64,000 nt of DNA from Solwaraspora sp. WMMD1047 (GCF_029626155.1 NZ_JARUBL010000001.1:1178001-1242000), one strand, 5' to 3'. Counted from the stretch's first letter, positions 16,500-26,325 are shown. Translations and numbers: made by a program. Notes: generated from the letters alone by a model not told the origin.

Positions 16500-17549
16500 A
16501 TGTGGCGTGGACTGATCGAGGCGTACCGGGACCGGCTGCCGGTCACCGCGACGACGCCCGTGATCACGTTGCACGAGGGTGACACCCCGCTGCTGCCGGC
16601 GCCGGTGCTCTCCGCCCGGACCGGCTGCGACGTGTACCTCAAGATCGAAGGGGCCAACCCGACCGGGTCGTTCAAGGACCGGGGGATGACCCTGGCCGTG
16701 TCGAAGGCGGTCGAGGCCGGCAACAAGGCGATCATCTGCGCCTCCACCGGCAACACCAGCGCGTCGGCCGCCGCGTACGCCGCCCGGGCCGGGCTGACCT
16801 GCGCGGTGCTCGTCCCGCAGGGCAAGATCGCGCTCGGCAAGCTGGCCCAGGCGCTCGTGCACGGCGCCCGGCTGCTGCAGGTCACCGGCAACTTCGACGA
16901 CTGCCTCGCGCTCGCCTCCAAGCTCTCCCAGGACTTCCCGGTGGCGCTCGTCAACTCGGTGAACATCGACCGGCTGCACGGCCAGAAGACCGCCGCCTTC
17001 GAGATCGTCGGCGCGCTCGGCGACGCCCCCGACATCCACTGCCTGCCGGTCGGCAACGCCGGCAACATCAGCGCCTACTGGATGGGCTACCAGGAGGAGA
17101 CGCAGGCCGGCAACGCCACCCGCAAACCCCGGATGTACGGCTTCCAGGCGTCCGGCGCCGCGCCGATCGTCACCGGCGAGGTGGTCCGCGAGCCGTCCAC
17201 CATCGCCACCGCGATCCGGATCGGCAACCCGGCCAGCTGGACCAAGGCGCTGGACGCCCGGGACGCCTCCGGCGGGCTGATCGCCGCCGTCACCGACCGG
17301 GAGATCCTCACCGCGTACCGGCTGCTCGCCCGCGAGGTGGGCGTCTTCGTGGAGCTGGCGAGCGCGGCCAGCGTGGCCGGACTGTTGCAGCAGGCCGAGG
17401 CGGGGCGGGTGCCGGGCGGGTCGACGATCGTCTGCACGGTCACCGGCAACGGCCTGAAGGACCCGGAGTGGGCGATCTCCACCGCCCCGTCACCGACCAC
17501 CATCCCGAACGACGTGCTCGCCGCCGCCCGGTCGCTGGATCTGGCCTGA
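16500..17549 (+). CDS. thrC: threonine synthase
   Basis: This 349-residue PLP-dependent fold-type II enzyme converts O-phosphohomoserine to threonine. The PLP lysine is in TGSFKDRGM and is followed by [18 protein letters not shown]. The phosphate-binding loop is [12 protein letters not shown], and [11 protein letters not shown] is near the end. The length and the lack of an N-terminal SAM-binding extension fit the short bacterial form. The start ATG 16500 has GGAG at 16490-16493, 6 bases upstream, whereas the frame reaches back to 16371 without support. In related genomes thrB follows thrC; here two transporter genes come between. Confidence 0.96.
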   Translation: MWRGLIEAYRDRLPVTATTPVITLHEGDTPLLPAPVLSARTGCDVYLKIEGANPTGSFKDRGMTLAVSKAVEAGNKAIICASTGNTSASAAAYAARAGLTCAVLVPQGKIALGKLAQALVHGARLLQVTGNFDDCLALASKLSQDFPVALVNSVNIDRLHGQKTAAFEIVGALGDAPDIHCLPVGNAGNISAYWMGYQEETQAGNATRKPRMYGFQASGAAPIVTGEVVREPSTIATAIRIGNPASWTKALDARDASGGLIAAVTDREILTAYRLLAREVGVFVELASAASVAGLLQQAEAGRVPGGSTIVCTVTGNGLKDPEWAISTAPSPTTIPNDVLAAARSLDLA

Positions 17550-17641
17550 CGGCCGCCGCCCCGCCGCCGGTACGGTGGCGCGGGTCAGGCAAACTCTGCA
17601 ACTGCCGCGCCAACTAAATCTCCGGGAGAGTGGGCCCGATC

Positions 17642-20600
17642 ATGTCGCTGCTCGCCAGACTCAGCCTCGCCAACCGGGGGCTCGTCGCGCTCGTCGCGAT
17701 CGTGATCACCGCCTTCGGCGCGTTCACCGTGCCCGCCCTCAAGCAGCAGCTGCTGCCGTCGCTGGAGTTCCCCGGCGCCTTCATCGTGACCACCTTCCCC
17801 GGCGCCGCGCCGGAGATCGTCGAGTCGCAGGTGACCGCGCCGATCGAGGACAGCCTGCAGGGCATCGACGGGCTCAGCGAGGTCTCCTCCACCTCCCGGG
17901 AGGGGGCCAGCACCGTCGAGGTCGAGTTCGAGTTCGGCACCGACCTCGACGCCGCCGTCGCCGAGATGGAATCCGGTCTCAACCGGATCTCCGCCCAGCT
18001 GCCGGCGGACGTCGAACCACTCGTCTTCGCCGGCAACACCGACGACCTGCCGGCGGTGGTGCTGGCCGCGGCCGGCGGCACCGACCCGCAGGCGCTGGCC
18101 GAGCGGCTGGCCGCCACCGTCGTACCCGAACTGGAGGCGATCGACGGCGTCCGCACCGTCGAGGTCACCGGCACCCGCGACCAGGTCGTGCTGGTCACCC
18201 CGGACCCGCCGAAGTTCGCCGCCGCCGGGTTGACCCCCACCGCACTCGGCGAGGCGCTGCAGACCAACGGCGTCACCATTCCGGCCGGCGCGGTCACCGA
18301 GTCGGACCAGACCCGGCCGGTGCAGGTCGGCACCCGGATCGCCACCCTCGACGAGCTGCGCGACATCTACCTGACCCCGGGCCCCGGCCGGCCGCCGGTG
18401 CGGCTCGGCGACGTCGCCACCGTTGACCAGCAGCTCGCCCCGGCCACCTCGTTCACCCGCACCGACGGCCAGGACAGCCTCGGCATCGCGGTCACCGCGG
18501 CACCGGACGGCAACGCGGTCGGCATCTCCCGGGAGATCCGGGACCGGCTGGACGAGCTCGGCGACAGCGCCGACGCCGAGCTGACCGCGGTCTTCGACCA
18601 GGCCCCGTTCGTGGAGCGCTCGATCGAGGCGCTCACCACCGAGGGGCTGCTCGGCCTGGTGATGGCGGTCCTGGTCATCCTGGTCTTCCTGCTGTCGATC
18701 CGGTCCACCGTGGTCACCGCCGTGTCGATCCCGCTGTCGGTGCTGATCGCGCTGATCGCGCTCTGGGTCGGCGACTACTCGCTCAACCTGCTCACCCTCG
18801 GCGCGCTGACCATCTCGGTGGGCCGGGTGGTGGACGACTCGATCGTCGTCCTGGAGAACATCAAACGACATCTGGAGTACGGCGAGCAGCGCCGGCAGGC
18901 GATCCTCACCGGGGTCCGGGAGGTGGCCGGCGCGGTGACCGCCTCCACCCTGGCCACGGTCGCGGTGTTCGCCCCGATCGCCCTGGTCGGCGGGTTCGTC
19001 GGGCAGTTGTTCACCCCGTTCGCGGTCACCGTCACGGTGGCGCTGCTCGCCTCGCTGCTGGTCTCGCTCACCGTCATCCCGGTGCTGGCGTACTGGTTCC
19101 TCAAGCCGCCGGCGGGCACCGACGACGAGGCCGCGGTGCGCCGGTCCGCCGAGGAGAAGGAGCTGCGCAGCCCGCTGCAGCGCGGCTACCTGCCGGTGAT
19201 CGCGTTCGCCACCGGCCGGCGGTGGCTCACGGTCGGTCTCGGGCTGGTGGTGCTGCTCGGCACCTTCGCGCTGGCCACCCGGCTGGAGACCAACTTCATC
19301 GACGACTCCGGCCAGGACACCCTGACGGTCACCCAGCAGCTGCCGGTGGGCGCCAGCCTGGCCGCCACCGACGCCGCCGCCCGCCGGGTGGAGACGATCC
19401 TGGGCCGCACCGACGGTGTCGAGTCGTACCAGGTGACGGCGGGTGGCGGCGGCACCCCGTGGGCCGGCGGCGGGTCCAACTCCGCGGCCACCTTCTCAGT
19501 GGCGCTGACCGAGGACGCGGAGGCGGCCGAGGTGACCGACCGGCTGCGGGCCGAGTTCGACGGGCTCACCGGGGCCGGCGAGCTGACCTTCGGGGCGGCC
19601 GGCGGACCGGGCGGCGGCGCCACCAACCAGCTCGCGGTGATCATTCAGGCCGCCGACCCGGACGTGCTGGCGCGGGCGACCGAACGGGTCCGGGCGGCGA
19701 TGGCCGACACCCCCGAGGTGGTGGACGTCGGCACCAGCCTGGCGGAGAGCGCGCCCCGCATCGACATCGTGGTGGACCGGGCCGCCGCCGCCCAGGCCGG
19801 TCTCTCCGAGGCGGCGGTCGGCCAGCTCGTCGGGCAGGCGTTCCGGGGCGCCCCGCTGGGGCGGGTCACGCTCGACGGCGGCCAGCAGGACGTGCTGCTG
19901 GCCGGCGGACCGCCGCCGGCCGGTCTGCAGGAGCTGCGGGATCTGCCGGTCGGCGCCGGCACCCTCGACGACATCGCCGAGGTGACCGAGGTGGACGGCC
20001 CGCTCGCCGTCACCCGGATCGACGGCGACCGCAGCGCGACGGTCACCGGCACCGCCACCGGTTCCAATCTGGGGGCGACGACCCGGGCGTTGCAGGAGAG
20101 GCTGGACGCGATCACCGTCGCCGGTGCCACCATCACCGTCGGCGGGGTCAGCGCGGACCAGGCCGAGGCCTTCGCCGACCTGGGCCTGGCGCTGCTGGTC
20201 GCGGTCGCGATCGTCTTCGTGATCATGGTGGCGACGTTCCGCAGCCTGATCCAGCCGCTGATCCTGCTGGTCTCCATCCCGTTCGCCGCCACCGGCGCGA
20301 TCACCCTGCTGCTGGTCACCGGCAAGCCGCTCGGGGTGCCGGCGCTGATCGGCGCGTTGATGCTGGTCGGCATCGTGGTGACGAACGCGATCGTCCTGAT
20401 GGACCTGATCAACCAGTACCGGGCGCAGGGGATGAGCGTGCGGGACGCGGTGGTCGAGGGCGGCCGGCGCCGGCTGCGGCCGATCCTGATGACGGCGATC
20501 GCGACCATCTTCGCGCTGCTGCCGATGGCGCTCGGGCTCACCGGCGAGGGTGGCTTCATCTCCCAGTCGCTGGCGATCGTGGTGATCGGCGGCCTGCTCA

Positions 20601-21016
20601 GCTCCACCCTGCTCACCCTGGTGCTGGTCCCGACCCTCTACACGATGGTCGAGAACGCCAAGGAGTGGATCCGCGGCCGGCGCGGTGGCGCCGCCGAGCC
20701 GGGCGATCCCCACGCGCCGGCCGACGGCGGGGGCAACGGCGGACCTGTCCGGCTGCCGGCCGGTGCCGGGGCCGGCGGCGGTTCGGCCGGCTGGTCCGCG
20801 GGTGGACCCGGGTCCGCCGCGTCGACGGGCGCCGGTCCGGGGCCGGCACCATCGGGGGCGCTGTTGGCCGGCACCGACCAGTTCGAGGTGCTGCGGCTGC
20901 CGCGTAGCCGCCGGTCGCCGCTGCCCGCCCCGGAACCCGGTCCGCAACCGGGTCCGGCGCCTGGGCCGGCGTCCGAGCAGCGGCCGGACGGGCGGTCCTC
21001 GCCGGCCGGGGAGTAA
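17642..21016 (+). CDS. RND-family (HAE1/AcrB-like) efflux transporter
   Basis: This is a 1124-residue proton-driven exporter. It has the RND layout: a first transmembrane helix (LVALVAIVITAFGAFTVPAL), a large periplasmic-type porter loop, helices 2-6, then a repeat of the pattern. The proton-relay region in TM4 reads GRVVDDSIVVLENIKR, retaining the Asp pair, and is followed by ASTLATVAVFAPI. The C-terminal 90-100 residues are Gly/Pro/Ala-rich and probably disordered. No membrane-fusion or outer-channel gene is adjacent, as usual for actinobacterial HAE1 proteins; substrate unknown. ATG 17642 is chosen because family members begin at this MSLLARLSL; GTG 17630 is an alternative. It interrupts the thrC-thrB neighbourhood. 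Confidence 0.85.
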   Translation: MSLLARLSLANRGLVALVAIVITAFGAFTVPALKQQLLPSLEFPGAFIVTTFPGAAPEIVESQVTAPIEDSLQGIDGLSEVSSTSREGASTVEVEFEFGTDLDAAVAEMESGLNRISAQLPADVEPLVFAGNTDDLPAVVLAAAGGTDPQALAERLAATVVPELEAIDGVRTVEVTGTRDQVVLVTPDPPKFAAAGLTPTALGEALQTNGVTIPAGAVTESDQTRPVQVGTRIATLDELRDIYLTPGPGRPPVRLGDVATVDQQLAPATSFTRTDGQDSLGIAVTAAPDGNAVGISREIRDRLDELGDSADAELTAVFDQAPFVERSIEALTTEGLLGLVMAVLVILVFLLSIRSTVVTAVSIPLSVLIALIALWVGDYSLNLLTLGALTISVGRVVDDSIVVLENIKRHLEYGEQRRQAILTGVREVAGAVTASTLATVAVFAPIALVGGFVGQLFTPFAVTVTVALLASLLVSLTVIPVLAYWFLKPPAGTDDEAAVRRSAEEKELRSPLQRGYLPVIAFATGRRWLTVGLGLVVLLGTFALATRLETNFIDDSGQDTLTVTQQLPVGASLAATDAAARRVETILGRTDGVESYQVTAGGGGTPWAGGGSNSAATFSVALTEDAEAAEVTDRLRAEFDGLTGAGELTFGAAGGPGGGATNQLAVIIQAADPDVLARATERVRAAMADTPEVVDVGTSLAESAPRIDIVVDRAAAAQAGLSEAAVGQLVGQAFRGAPLGRVTLDGGQQDVLLAGGPPPAGLQELRDLPVGAGTLDDIAEVTEVDGPLAVTRIDGDRSATVTGTATGSNLGATTRALQERLDAITVAGATITVGGVSADQAEAFADLGLALLVAVAIVFVIMVATFRSLIQPLILLVSIPFAATGAITLLLVTGKPLGVPALIGALMLVGIVVTNAIVLMDLINQYRAQGMSVRDAVVEGGRRRLRPILMTAIATIFALLPMALGLTGEGGFISQSLAIVVIGGLLSSTLLTLVLVPTLYTMVENAKEWIRGRRGGAAEPGDPHAPADGGGNGGPVRLPAGAGAGGGSAGWSAGGPGSAASTGAGPGPAPSGALLAGTDQFEVLRLPRSRRSPLPAPEPGPQPGPAPGPASEQRPDGRSSPAGE

Positions 21017-21027
21017 CGTGGCAGTAC

Positions 21028-22263
21028 GTGGCGTCTCCGCTCTCGGTCCTTACCAGAAACCGTGACTTCCGGCACCTGTTCGGGGCCGAGCTGGTGGTCT
21101 TCGGGGCCGACTGGTTCGTCATGGTGCCGCTGCTGGTGCTGCTGCCCCAACTGACCGGCAGCGGCGTCTGGGGCGCGCTGGTGCTGGCCGCCGACACCGG
21201 CATCATCGCCCTGCTGCTGCCGTACGCGGGGACCATCGCCGACCGGCTGGACCGCCGCCGCATCCTGATCACCTCGAACGTGGTCGCGCTGGCGGCGGTG
21301 CTGCTGCTGCTCGGGGTGCGCAGCGCGGCGACGGCCTGGCTGGCGCTGGTCGCGGTCGGCGTGGTCGCCGCGTCGAAGGCGTTCTACTCGCCCGCCGCCC
21401 AGGCCGCGCTGCCGAACGTGGTCGAGCCGGCCGACCTGGCCGCCGGCAACGCCATCGCCGGCTCGGCCTGGGGCACCATGACGGTGGTCGGTGCCTCGCT
21501 CGGCGGCGTACTCAGCGCGCTGGCCGGGCCGTACGCCTGCTTCTGGGTCGCGGCCGGTGGCCTGGCGGTGGCCGCGGGCCTGACCGCGCTGATCCGCCGC
21601 CCGATGCAGGCGGAGCGGGACCTGGCGGCGCCGGTGCAGCGGCCGTGGGCGGCGATCCGGGAGGCGCTCGCCTACATCATTGCCCGGCCGCGGGTGCTCG
21701 CCCTGGTCACCGTCAAGTCGGCGGTCGGCCTCGGCAACGGGGTGCTCACCGTGTTTCCGCTGCTGGCCGGCGTGTACGGCGTCGGCGCGGTGGGTGCCGG
21801 CCTGCTGTTCGCGGTCCGCGGCGCCGGTGCCCTGGTGGGGCCGCTGCTGATGCGTCGGGTGCTCGGCCGGCGCTCCTGGCTGCTGCCCGGCCTGGCGATC
21901 TCGATGACCGGGTACGGGCTGGCCTACCTCGGCGTCTCGGTGACCGGCTGGTTCCCGCTGGTGCTGGTGCTGGTCTTCGTGGCCCACTTCGCCGGCGGCA
22001 GCAACTGGGTGATGTCGAACTTCGCGCTGCAGGGCGAGGTGCCCGACCGACTGCGCGGGCGGGTCTTCGCCACCGACATGATGCTGGCGACCCTGGCCAT
22101 CTCGGTGAGCCAACTCGCCGTCGCGGCGGTGGTGGACCGGGTCGACGAGCGGATCGTGCTGGCCGGCTGCGGGCTGGTGACCGTCGTGTACGCGGTCGGC
22201 TGGCGGATCGCCACCCGCCGGCTCACCCTCGCCGACCCCGACGCTGTCGGTACCCGGCACTAG
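21028..22263 (+). CDS. MFS transporter (macrolide-efflux/enterobactin-exporter-like)
   Basis: The 411-residue protein has twelve predicted hydrophobic segments and the MFS loop 2-3 motif GTIADRLDRRR near residues 70-80. It resembles the MFS_3/MefA-EntS group by its LFGAELVVFGADWFVMVPL start and the LRGRVFATDMM segment. The direction is probably export; the substrate is unknown. The preceding RND gene stop TAA is part of a TAACGT box (21014-21019) lying 8 bases before the GTG at 21028, suggesting a leaderless start. Its own stop TAG likewise forms part of the -10-like box of thrB. Confidence 0.85.
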   Translation: MASPLSVLTRNRDFRHLFGAELVVFGADWFVMVPLLVLLPQLTGSGVWGALVLAADTGIIALLLPYAGTIADRLDRRRILITSNVVALAAVLLLLGVRSAATAWLALVAVGVVAASKAFYSPAAQAALPNVVEPADLAAGNAIAGSAWGTMTVVGASLGGVLSALAGPYACFWVAAGGLAVAAGLTALIRRPMQAERDLAAPVQRPWAAIREALAYIIARPRVLALVTVKSAVGLGNGVLTVFPLLAGVYGVGAVGAGLLFAVRGAGALVGPLLMRRVLGRRSWLLPGLAISMTGYGLAYLGVSVTGWFPLVLVLVFVAHFAGGSNWVMSNFALQGEVPDRLRGRVFATDMMLATLAISVSQLAVAAVVDRVDERIVLAGCGLVTVVYAVGWRIATRRLTLADPDAVGTRH

Positions 22264-22273
22264 CATGTTCGCC

Positions 22274-23290
22274 ATGCCCCTGACCTTCGGTTCCGAGCCG
22301 GTCCGCGTGCGGGTGCCCGCCACCAGCGCCAACCTGGGCCCCGGGTTCGACGCGTTCGGCCTGGCGTTGACGCTGCACGACGAGGTCGAGGCCCGGGTGA
22401 CGGGCGCCGACGGCACCCGGGTGGCGGTCAGCGGAGAAGGCGCCGGTGAGCTGCCGACCGGCGAGGACCACCTGGTGGTCCGTGCGATGCGGGCCACCTT
22501 CGACGCGCTCGGCGGGCAACCCGGCGGGCTCGACGTGCGCTGCGACAACCGGATTCCCCAGGCCCGGGGGATGGGCTCCTCCTCGGCCGCGATCGTCGCG
22601 GGCGTGCTGCTGGCCCGGGCGCTCGTCGACGACGGCGACCGGCTGCTGGACGTGGCCGCCGTGCTCCGGCTGGCGGCCGAGCTGGAGGGGCATCCGGACA
22701 ATGTCGCCCCCTGCCTGCTCGGCGGCTTCACGATCGCCTGGATGGGCGCCGGTGGGACGGCTGATGACAGTGGTGCCGAAGGGGCGCCAGGGGCGGATTC
22801 CCGAGTTTCGGATGGTGCGGAGCCGGCCCACGCGGTCCGGCTGGCGGTCGCCCCGCACCTCCGGCCCACCGTCTACGTGCCGGCGGTCCAGGGCCTGACC
22901 TCGGCCGCCCGGGCCGCGCTGCCGGCCACCGTTCCGCATGCCGACGCGGCCCGCAACGCCGGCCGCGCCGCGCTGCTGGTGCACGCCCTGACCACCGACC
23001 CCGGCCTGCTGTTGACCGCCACCGAGGACCGCCTCCACCAGGGCTATCGGGCGGCGGGAATGCCGGAGAGCGCGGCGTTGCTGACCAGTCTGCGGACCGC
23101 CGGGGTCGCCGCGGTGATCAGCGGGGCCGGTCCGAGCGTGCTGGCGTTGACCGAGCCGCCGGCCGATTTCGGCCCGGGAATGGGCTGGACGGTCAAATCG
23201 TTGTCAATAGACGGCACCGGTGCCCAGGTAGTTGGGGGTAAACTGGGACACGCCGAGCGGGACCCTGTTGCCGCAGGTCGGAAGAGTTGA
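22274..23290 (+). CDS. thrB: homoserine kinase
   Basis: The 338-residue GHMP kinase phosphorylates homoserine for threonine synthase. Features are VRVPATSANLGPGFDAFG at the N-terminus and the ATP-binding PQARGMGSSSAAIVAGV. The later GHPDNVAP and the C-terminal ISGAGPSVLAL are family signatures. A Gly/Asp/Ala-rich stretch of about 25 residues near residue 165 (GGTADDSGAEGAPGADS) seems to be an extra loop. The start at ATG 22274 is preceded by TAGCAT (22261-22266) with 7 bases between. The TAG of the upstream MFS gene is the first half of that box, so thrB likely has its own leaderless promoter despite tight packing. A GTG-like start at 22265 lies inside the box. Confidence 0.95.
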   Translation: MPLTFGSEPVRVRVPATSANLGPGFDAFGLALTLHDEVEARVTGADGTRVAVSGEGAGELPTGEDHLVVRAMRATFDALGGQPGGLDVRCDNRIPQARGMGSSSAAIVAGVLLARALVDDGDRLLDVAAVLRLAAELEGHPDNVAPCLLGGFTIAWMGAGGTADDSGAEGAPGADSRVSDGAEPAHAVRLAVAPHLRPTVYVPAVQGLTSAARAALPATVPHADAARNAGRAALLVHALTTDPGLLLTATEDRLHQGYRAAGMPESAALLTSLRTAGVAAVISGAGPSVLALTEPPADFGPGMGWTVKSLSIDGTGAQVVGGKLGHAERDPVAAGRKS

Positions 23291-23584
23291 TTACGCTCTA
23301 GACTTAGCACAGCCGCGAAGCACGCGATCTCCTGCGGGTCGGCGCACCCCCGAAGCTATCGGCGGTTAGCCCGTCTCAACCCCTGCCTAGGCCACGCCGC
23401 ACCGCAGTCTCCCAGGTCGCCGCAGTCGGCGAGCCCCGCGCACCGAGATCTGGTGGGTGGGAAACCGACGGCTGCTGTGTCACAGACTCCCGCGACGCGT
23501 CACGCGAGGCGGGTGCACCGAGGCCGCCCGGCCACCTAGTTCCGCCTCCCGGGCAGCCCCGGCCTTATCGAGGGAAGGAATCCA
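23291..23584 (+). promoter_or_regulatory. promoter and long 5' leader of rho
   Basis: A TAGACT -10-like box lies at 23299-23304, which puts the transcript start near 23311 and the leader near 270 bases. The leader has several short GC-rich inverted segments but no reading frame with a ribosome site. A long structured leader before rho is known in other bacteria, where Rho terminates its own message; autoregulation here is inference. Confidence 0.45.
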
Positions 23585-25708
23585 TTGAGCGACACCACCG
23601 ACGTGACGTCGGACGTTTCCAACGTCGCTGGCGACGCCACCGCAGGCCCCGCCCGCCGTCGGCGGTCCGGCACCGGGCTGGCGGCCATGCTGCTGCCCGA
23701 GTTGCAGAGCCTGGCCGCGTCGCTCGGCATCTCCGGTACGGCCCGGATGCGCAAGGGCGAACTGATCAACGCGATCTCCGAGCGGCAGGGCGGCGCGGCC
23801 GCCGCGGGTGCTCCGCGCCCGCGGGCCGAGGTGGCCGCCGCGGCGGCCCCGGCCCGGGACGAGGTACGCCTGGAGGTGCGGGAGGCCGGCGAGCGGCCGG
23901 ACGCCGAGCGGCGCAGCGAGGCGCCGGACAACCAGGCGCCGGCCGCCGAGCCCGAGGTACGCGAACGGGCCCCCCGCCGCAGCCGCTCCGGCGCCGGCAC
24001 CGCCGGCACCGAAGCCGGCCAGGAGCAGCCGGCCGCCGACACCGACCGCGACCGCGGTGACCGGTCCGACCGGGGTGACCGGTCCGACCGGGGTGACCGG
24101 TCCGACCGGGGTGACCGGTCCGATCGGGGTGACCGGTCCGATCGGGGTGACCGGTCCGATCGGGGTGACCGGTCCGATCGGGGTGACCGGTCCGATCGGG
24201 GTGACCGAGGTACCGACCGGGGTGAGCGGGCCGCGGAGCGGGCTGACCGTGGCGACCGGGACCGCGGCGAGCGCAACGAGCGCGGCGACCGGGATCGCGG
24301 CGAGCGCAACGAGCGCGGCGACCGGGACCGTGGCGACCGCAACGAGCGCGGCGAGGCCCGCAACGGGCGGGACCGCAACGGCGACCGGGACCGCAACGAC
24401 CGGGGTGACCGGGGACAGCGCGGCGGCAACGACCGGGACAACGACTCCGACGACGACTCCGGTGAGGGCGGCCGGCGCGGCCGGCGCAGCCGGTTCCGGG
24501 ACCGGCGGCGCGGCCGGGGCGACCGCCCCGACGGCGGCGGCGACTCCGGCGGCCGGGAGCCGCAGGTGAGCGAGGACGACGTCCTCGTGCCGGTGGCCGG
24601 GATCATCGACGTGCTGGACAACTACGCGTTCGTCCGCACCACCGGCTACCTCTCCGGCCCCAACGATGTCTACGTGTCGATGTCACAGGTCAAGAAGTAC
24701 GGCCTGCGCCGCGGTGACGCGGTCACCGGCGCGGTGCGGTCGGCCCGGGACGGCGAGCAGCGTCGGGACAAGTACAACCCCATGGTCCGGCTGGACACCA
24801 TCAACGGGATGGACCCGGAGGAGGCCAAGCGGCGGCCGGAGTTCTACAAGCTGACCCCGCTCTACCCGCAGGAGAGGTTGCGGCTGGAGACCGAGCCGCA
24901 CATCCTCACCACCCGGGTCATCGACCTGGTCACGCCGATCGGCAAGGGCCAGCGGGCGCTCATCATGTCGCCGCCGAAGGCCGGTAAGACGATGGTGCTG
25001 CAGGCGATCGCCAATGCGATCACCCACAACAACCCGGAGTGTCACCTGATGGTGGTGCTCGTCGACGAGCGGCCCGAAGAGGTCACCGACATGCAGCGCT
25101 CGGTCAAGGGCGAGGTGGTCGCGGCCACCTTCGACCGGCCGCCGCAGGACCACACCACCGTCGCCGAGCTGGCGATCGAGCGGGCCAAGCGCCTGGTCGA
25201 GCTGGGGCACGACGTGGTCGTGCTGCTCGACTCGGTGACCCGGCTCGGCCGGTCGTACAACCTGGCGGCGCCGGCCAGCGGCCGGATCATGTCGGGTGGT
25301 ATCGACTCCACCGCGCTCTACCCGCCGAAGCGGTTCCTCGGCGCGGCCCGCAACATCGAGAACGGCGGCTCGCTGACCATCCTCGCCACCGCCCTGGTGG
25401 AGACCGGTTCGGTGATGGACACGGTCATCTTCGAGGAGTTCAAGGGCACCGGCAACGCCGAGCTCAAGCTGGACCGCAAGATCGCCGACAAGCGGGTCTT
25501 CCCGGCCATCGACATCCACACCTCCGGCACCCGCAAGGAGGAGATCCTGCTCGCGCCGGAGGAGCTCGCGATCATCCACAAGCTCCGCAAGGTGCTGCAC
25601 TCGCTGGACTCGCAGGCCGCCCTGGACCTGCTGCTGGACCGGCTCAAGCAGAGCCGGACCAACATCGAGTTCCTGATGCAGATCGCCAAGTCGACGCCGG
25701 GCGAGTAA
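23585..25708 (+). CDS. rho: transcription termination factor Rho with long disordered insertion
   Basis: This 707-residue hexameric RNA helicase terminates transcription. The order is a Rho_N domain (residues about 30-65), a very long Arg/Asp/Gly-rich disordered region (about 80-320) and an RNA-binding cold-shock domain ([18 protein letters not shown]). The ATPase follows with Walker [30 protein letters not shown] and the Q/R loops. The disordered part includes eight repeats of GDRSDR (24056-24199), then [11 protein letters not shown]-type repeats. Extended N-termini are known in actinobacterial Rho and are linked to RNA binding and condensate formation. The start is TTG at 23585 with AAGGA upstream. 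Confidence 0.97.
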   Translation: MSDTTDVTSDVSNVAGDATAGPARRRRSGTGLAAMLLPELQSLAASLGISGTARMRKGELINAISERQGGAAAAGAPRPRAEVAAAAAPARDEVRLEVREAGERPDAERRSEAPDNQAPAAEPEVRERAPRRSRSGAGTAGTEAGQEQPAADTDRDRGDRSDRGDRSDRGDRSDRGDRSDRGDRSDRGDRSDRGDRSDRGDRSDRGDRGTDRGERAAERADRGDRDRGERNERGDRDRGERNERGDRDRGDRNERGEARNGRDRNGDRDRNDRGDRGQRGGNDRDNDSDDDSGEGGRRGRRSRFRDRRRGRGDRPDGGGDSGGREPQVSEDDVLVPVAGIIDVLDNYAFVRTTGYLSGPNDVYVSMSQVKKYGLRRGDAVTGAVRSARDGEQRRDKYNPMVRLDTINGMDPEEAKRRPEFYKLTPLYPQERLRLETEPHILTTRVIDLVTPIGKGQRALIMSPPKAGKTMVLQAIANAITHNNPECHLMVVLVDERPEEVTDMQRSVKGEVVAATFDRPPQDHTTVAELAIERAKRLVELGHDVVVLLDSVTRLGRSYNLAAPASGRIMSGGIDSTALYPPKRFLGAARNIENGGSLTILATALVETGSVMDTVIFEEFKGTGNAELKLDRKIADKRVFPAIDIHTSGTRKEEILLAPEELAIIHKLRKVLHSLDSQAALDLLLDRLKQSRTNIEFLMQIAKSTPGE
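24056..24199 (+). repeat. 18-bp tandem repeat inside rho, eight copies
   Basis: Unit GGTGACCGGTCCGACCGG (three copies, then five with T at the fifteenth base) starts at 24056, 24074, 24092, 24110, 24128, 24146, 24164 and 24182. It encodes GDRSDR eight times. Unit length is a multiple of three, so copy number can vary without breaking the frame. Confidence 0.95.
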
Positions 25709-26049
25709 CGCCGCCGGACGCCAACCGTCCCCCGCCGGCCCGGACCGGGCCGGCGGCGGACGGGGCAGGTGGACGTCGGGGGAGAGTGTGCCCAGGCGTC
25801 CGGTTCCGCACCGGCTGTCCGGGTGAGCTCACCCGGCGGGCCGGGAATGCCTGACAGGTCCGGCCCGTTACCTGTCACAGACCTCGTGTGCGGCCCGAAT
25901 TCGGGCCGGCGGAAGCCCATGGCACACTTGTCAATCGGCCACCGGTTCCGGTTCACGCCCGAGCCCGCCAGCGGGTCGCGATCCGTCGCGGCACCGGCGG
26001 TGGGCGCAGACGGCGACCCGGCGACCACAAATGAAAGGACCGAGGCGAC
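25709..26049. other. intergenic region between rho and rpmE
   Basis: These 341 bases hold a near-perfect GC hairpin close to the rho stop (25732-25756) and then the leader of rpmE. No gene with a ribosome site or a recognisable product was found. Confidence 0.4.
25732..25756. terminator. hairpin after rho
   Basis: CCGCCGGCCCGG (25732-25743) and CCGGGCCGGCGG (25745-25756) are perfect complements around a single A; the innermost pairs would open to form the loop. No T-tract follows. Position 24 bases after the rho stop suggests a terminator. Confidence 0.5.
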
Positions 26050-26274
26050 ATGAAGCCCAAGATCCACCCAGAGTACGTGACCACCGAGGTGACGTGCTCC
26101 TGCGGTAACTCGTTCACCACCCGCAGCACCGCCAAGGGCGGCTCGATCCACGTCGAGACCTGCAGCGCCTGCCACCCGTTCTACACCGGCAAGCAGCGCG
26201 TCCTCGACACCGCCGGTCGGGTCGCGAAGTTCCAGCAGAAGTACGCCAAGGTTCAGGCCAAGAAGGCCAAGTAG
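26050..26274 (+). CDS. rpmE: 50S ribosomal protein L31, zinc-binding type
   Basis: The 74-residue protein begins MKPKIHPEY. It carries CSCGN and [10 protein letters not shown], giving the CxC and CxxC pairs that bind zinc in the C+ form of L31. In actinobacteria zinc-limited cells replace this form by a cysteine-free paralogue. The rest is the usual basic tail ending in a run of Lys/Ala. The start ATG 26050 has GAGG upstream. It lies between rho and prfA, the conserved order. A long hairpin (26281-26325) follows the stop. Confidence 0.97.
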   Translation: MKPKIHPEYVTTEVTCSCGNSFTTRSTAKGGSIHVETCSACHPFYTGKQRVLDTAGRVAKFQQKYAKVQAKKAK

Positions 26275-26280
26275 CGGCCC

Positions 26281-26325
26281 AGACGGCGCCCGCCACCCGG
26301 TTCCGCCGGGCGGTGGGCGCCGTCT
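26281..26325. terminator. hairpin after rpmE
   Basis: Arms 26281-26300 and 26306-26325 pair over 20 positions with one A-C mismatch and one G-T wobble, with a 5-base loop. It lies 6 bases after the rpmE stop and has no T-tract. Confidence 0.6.

Noticed and set aside
14910-17039. 709-codon minus-strand frame across hom and thrC
   Set aside because: Long antisense frame expected from high GC; both sense genes have full motif sets.
19496-20947. 483-codon minus-strand frame inside the RND gene
   Set aside because: Antisense shadow, composition typical of reversed coding sequence (Arg/His/Gln-rich).
23808-24569. Collagen-like GVTGPTG frame in the rho region
   Set aside because: It is the +1 frame of the GDRSDR repeat of rho; the repetitive DNA gives repeats in every frame. 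The rho frame continues into an intact helicase.
23536-24621. Minus-strand Arg/Ser-rich frame (SPRSDR-type repeats)
   Set aside because: Antisense shadow of the rho repeat; no start context and no family.
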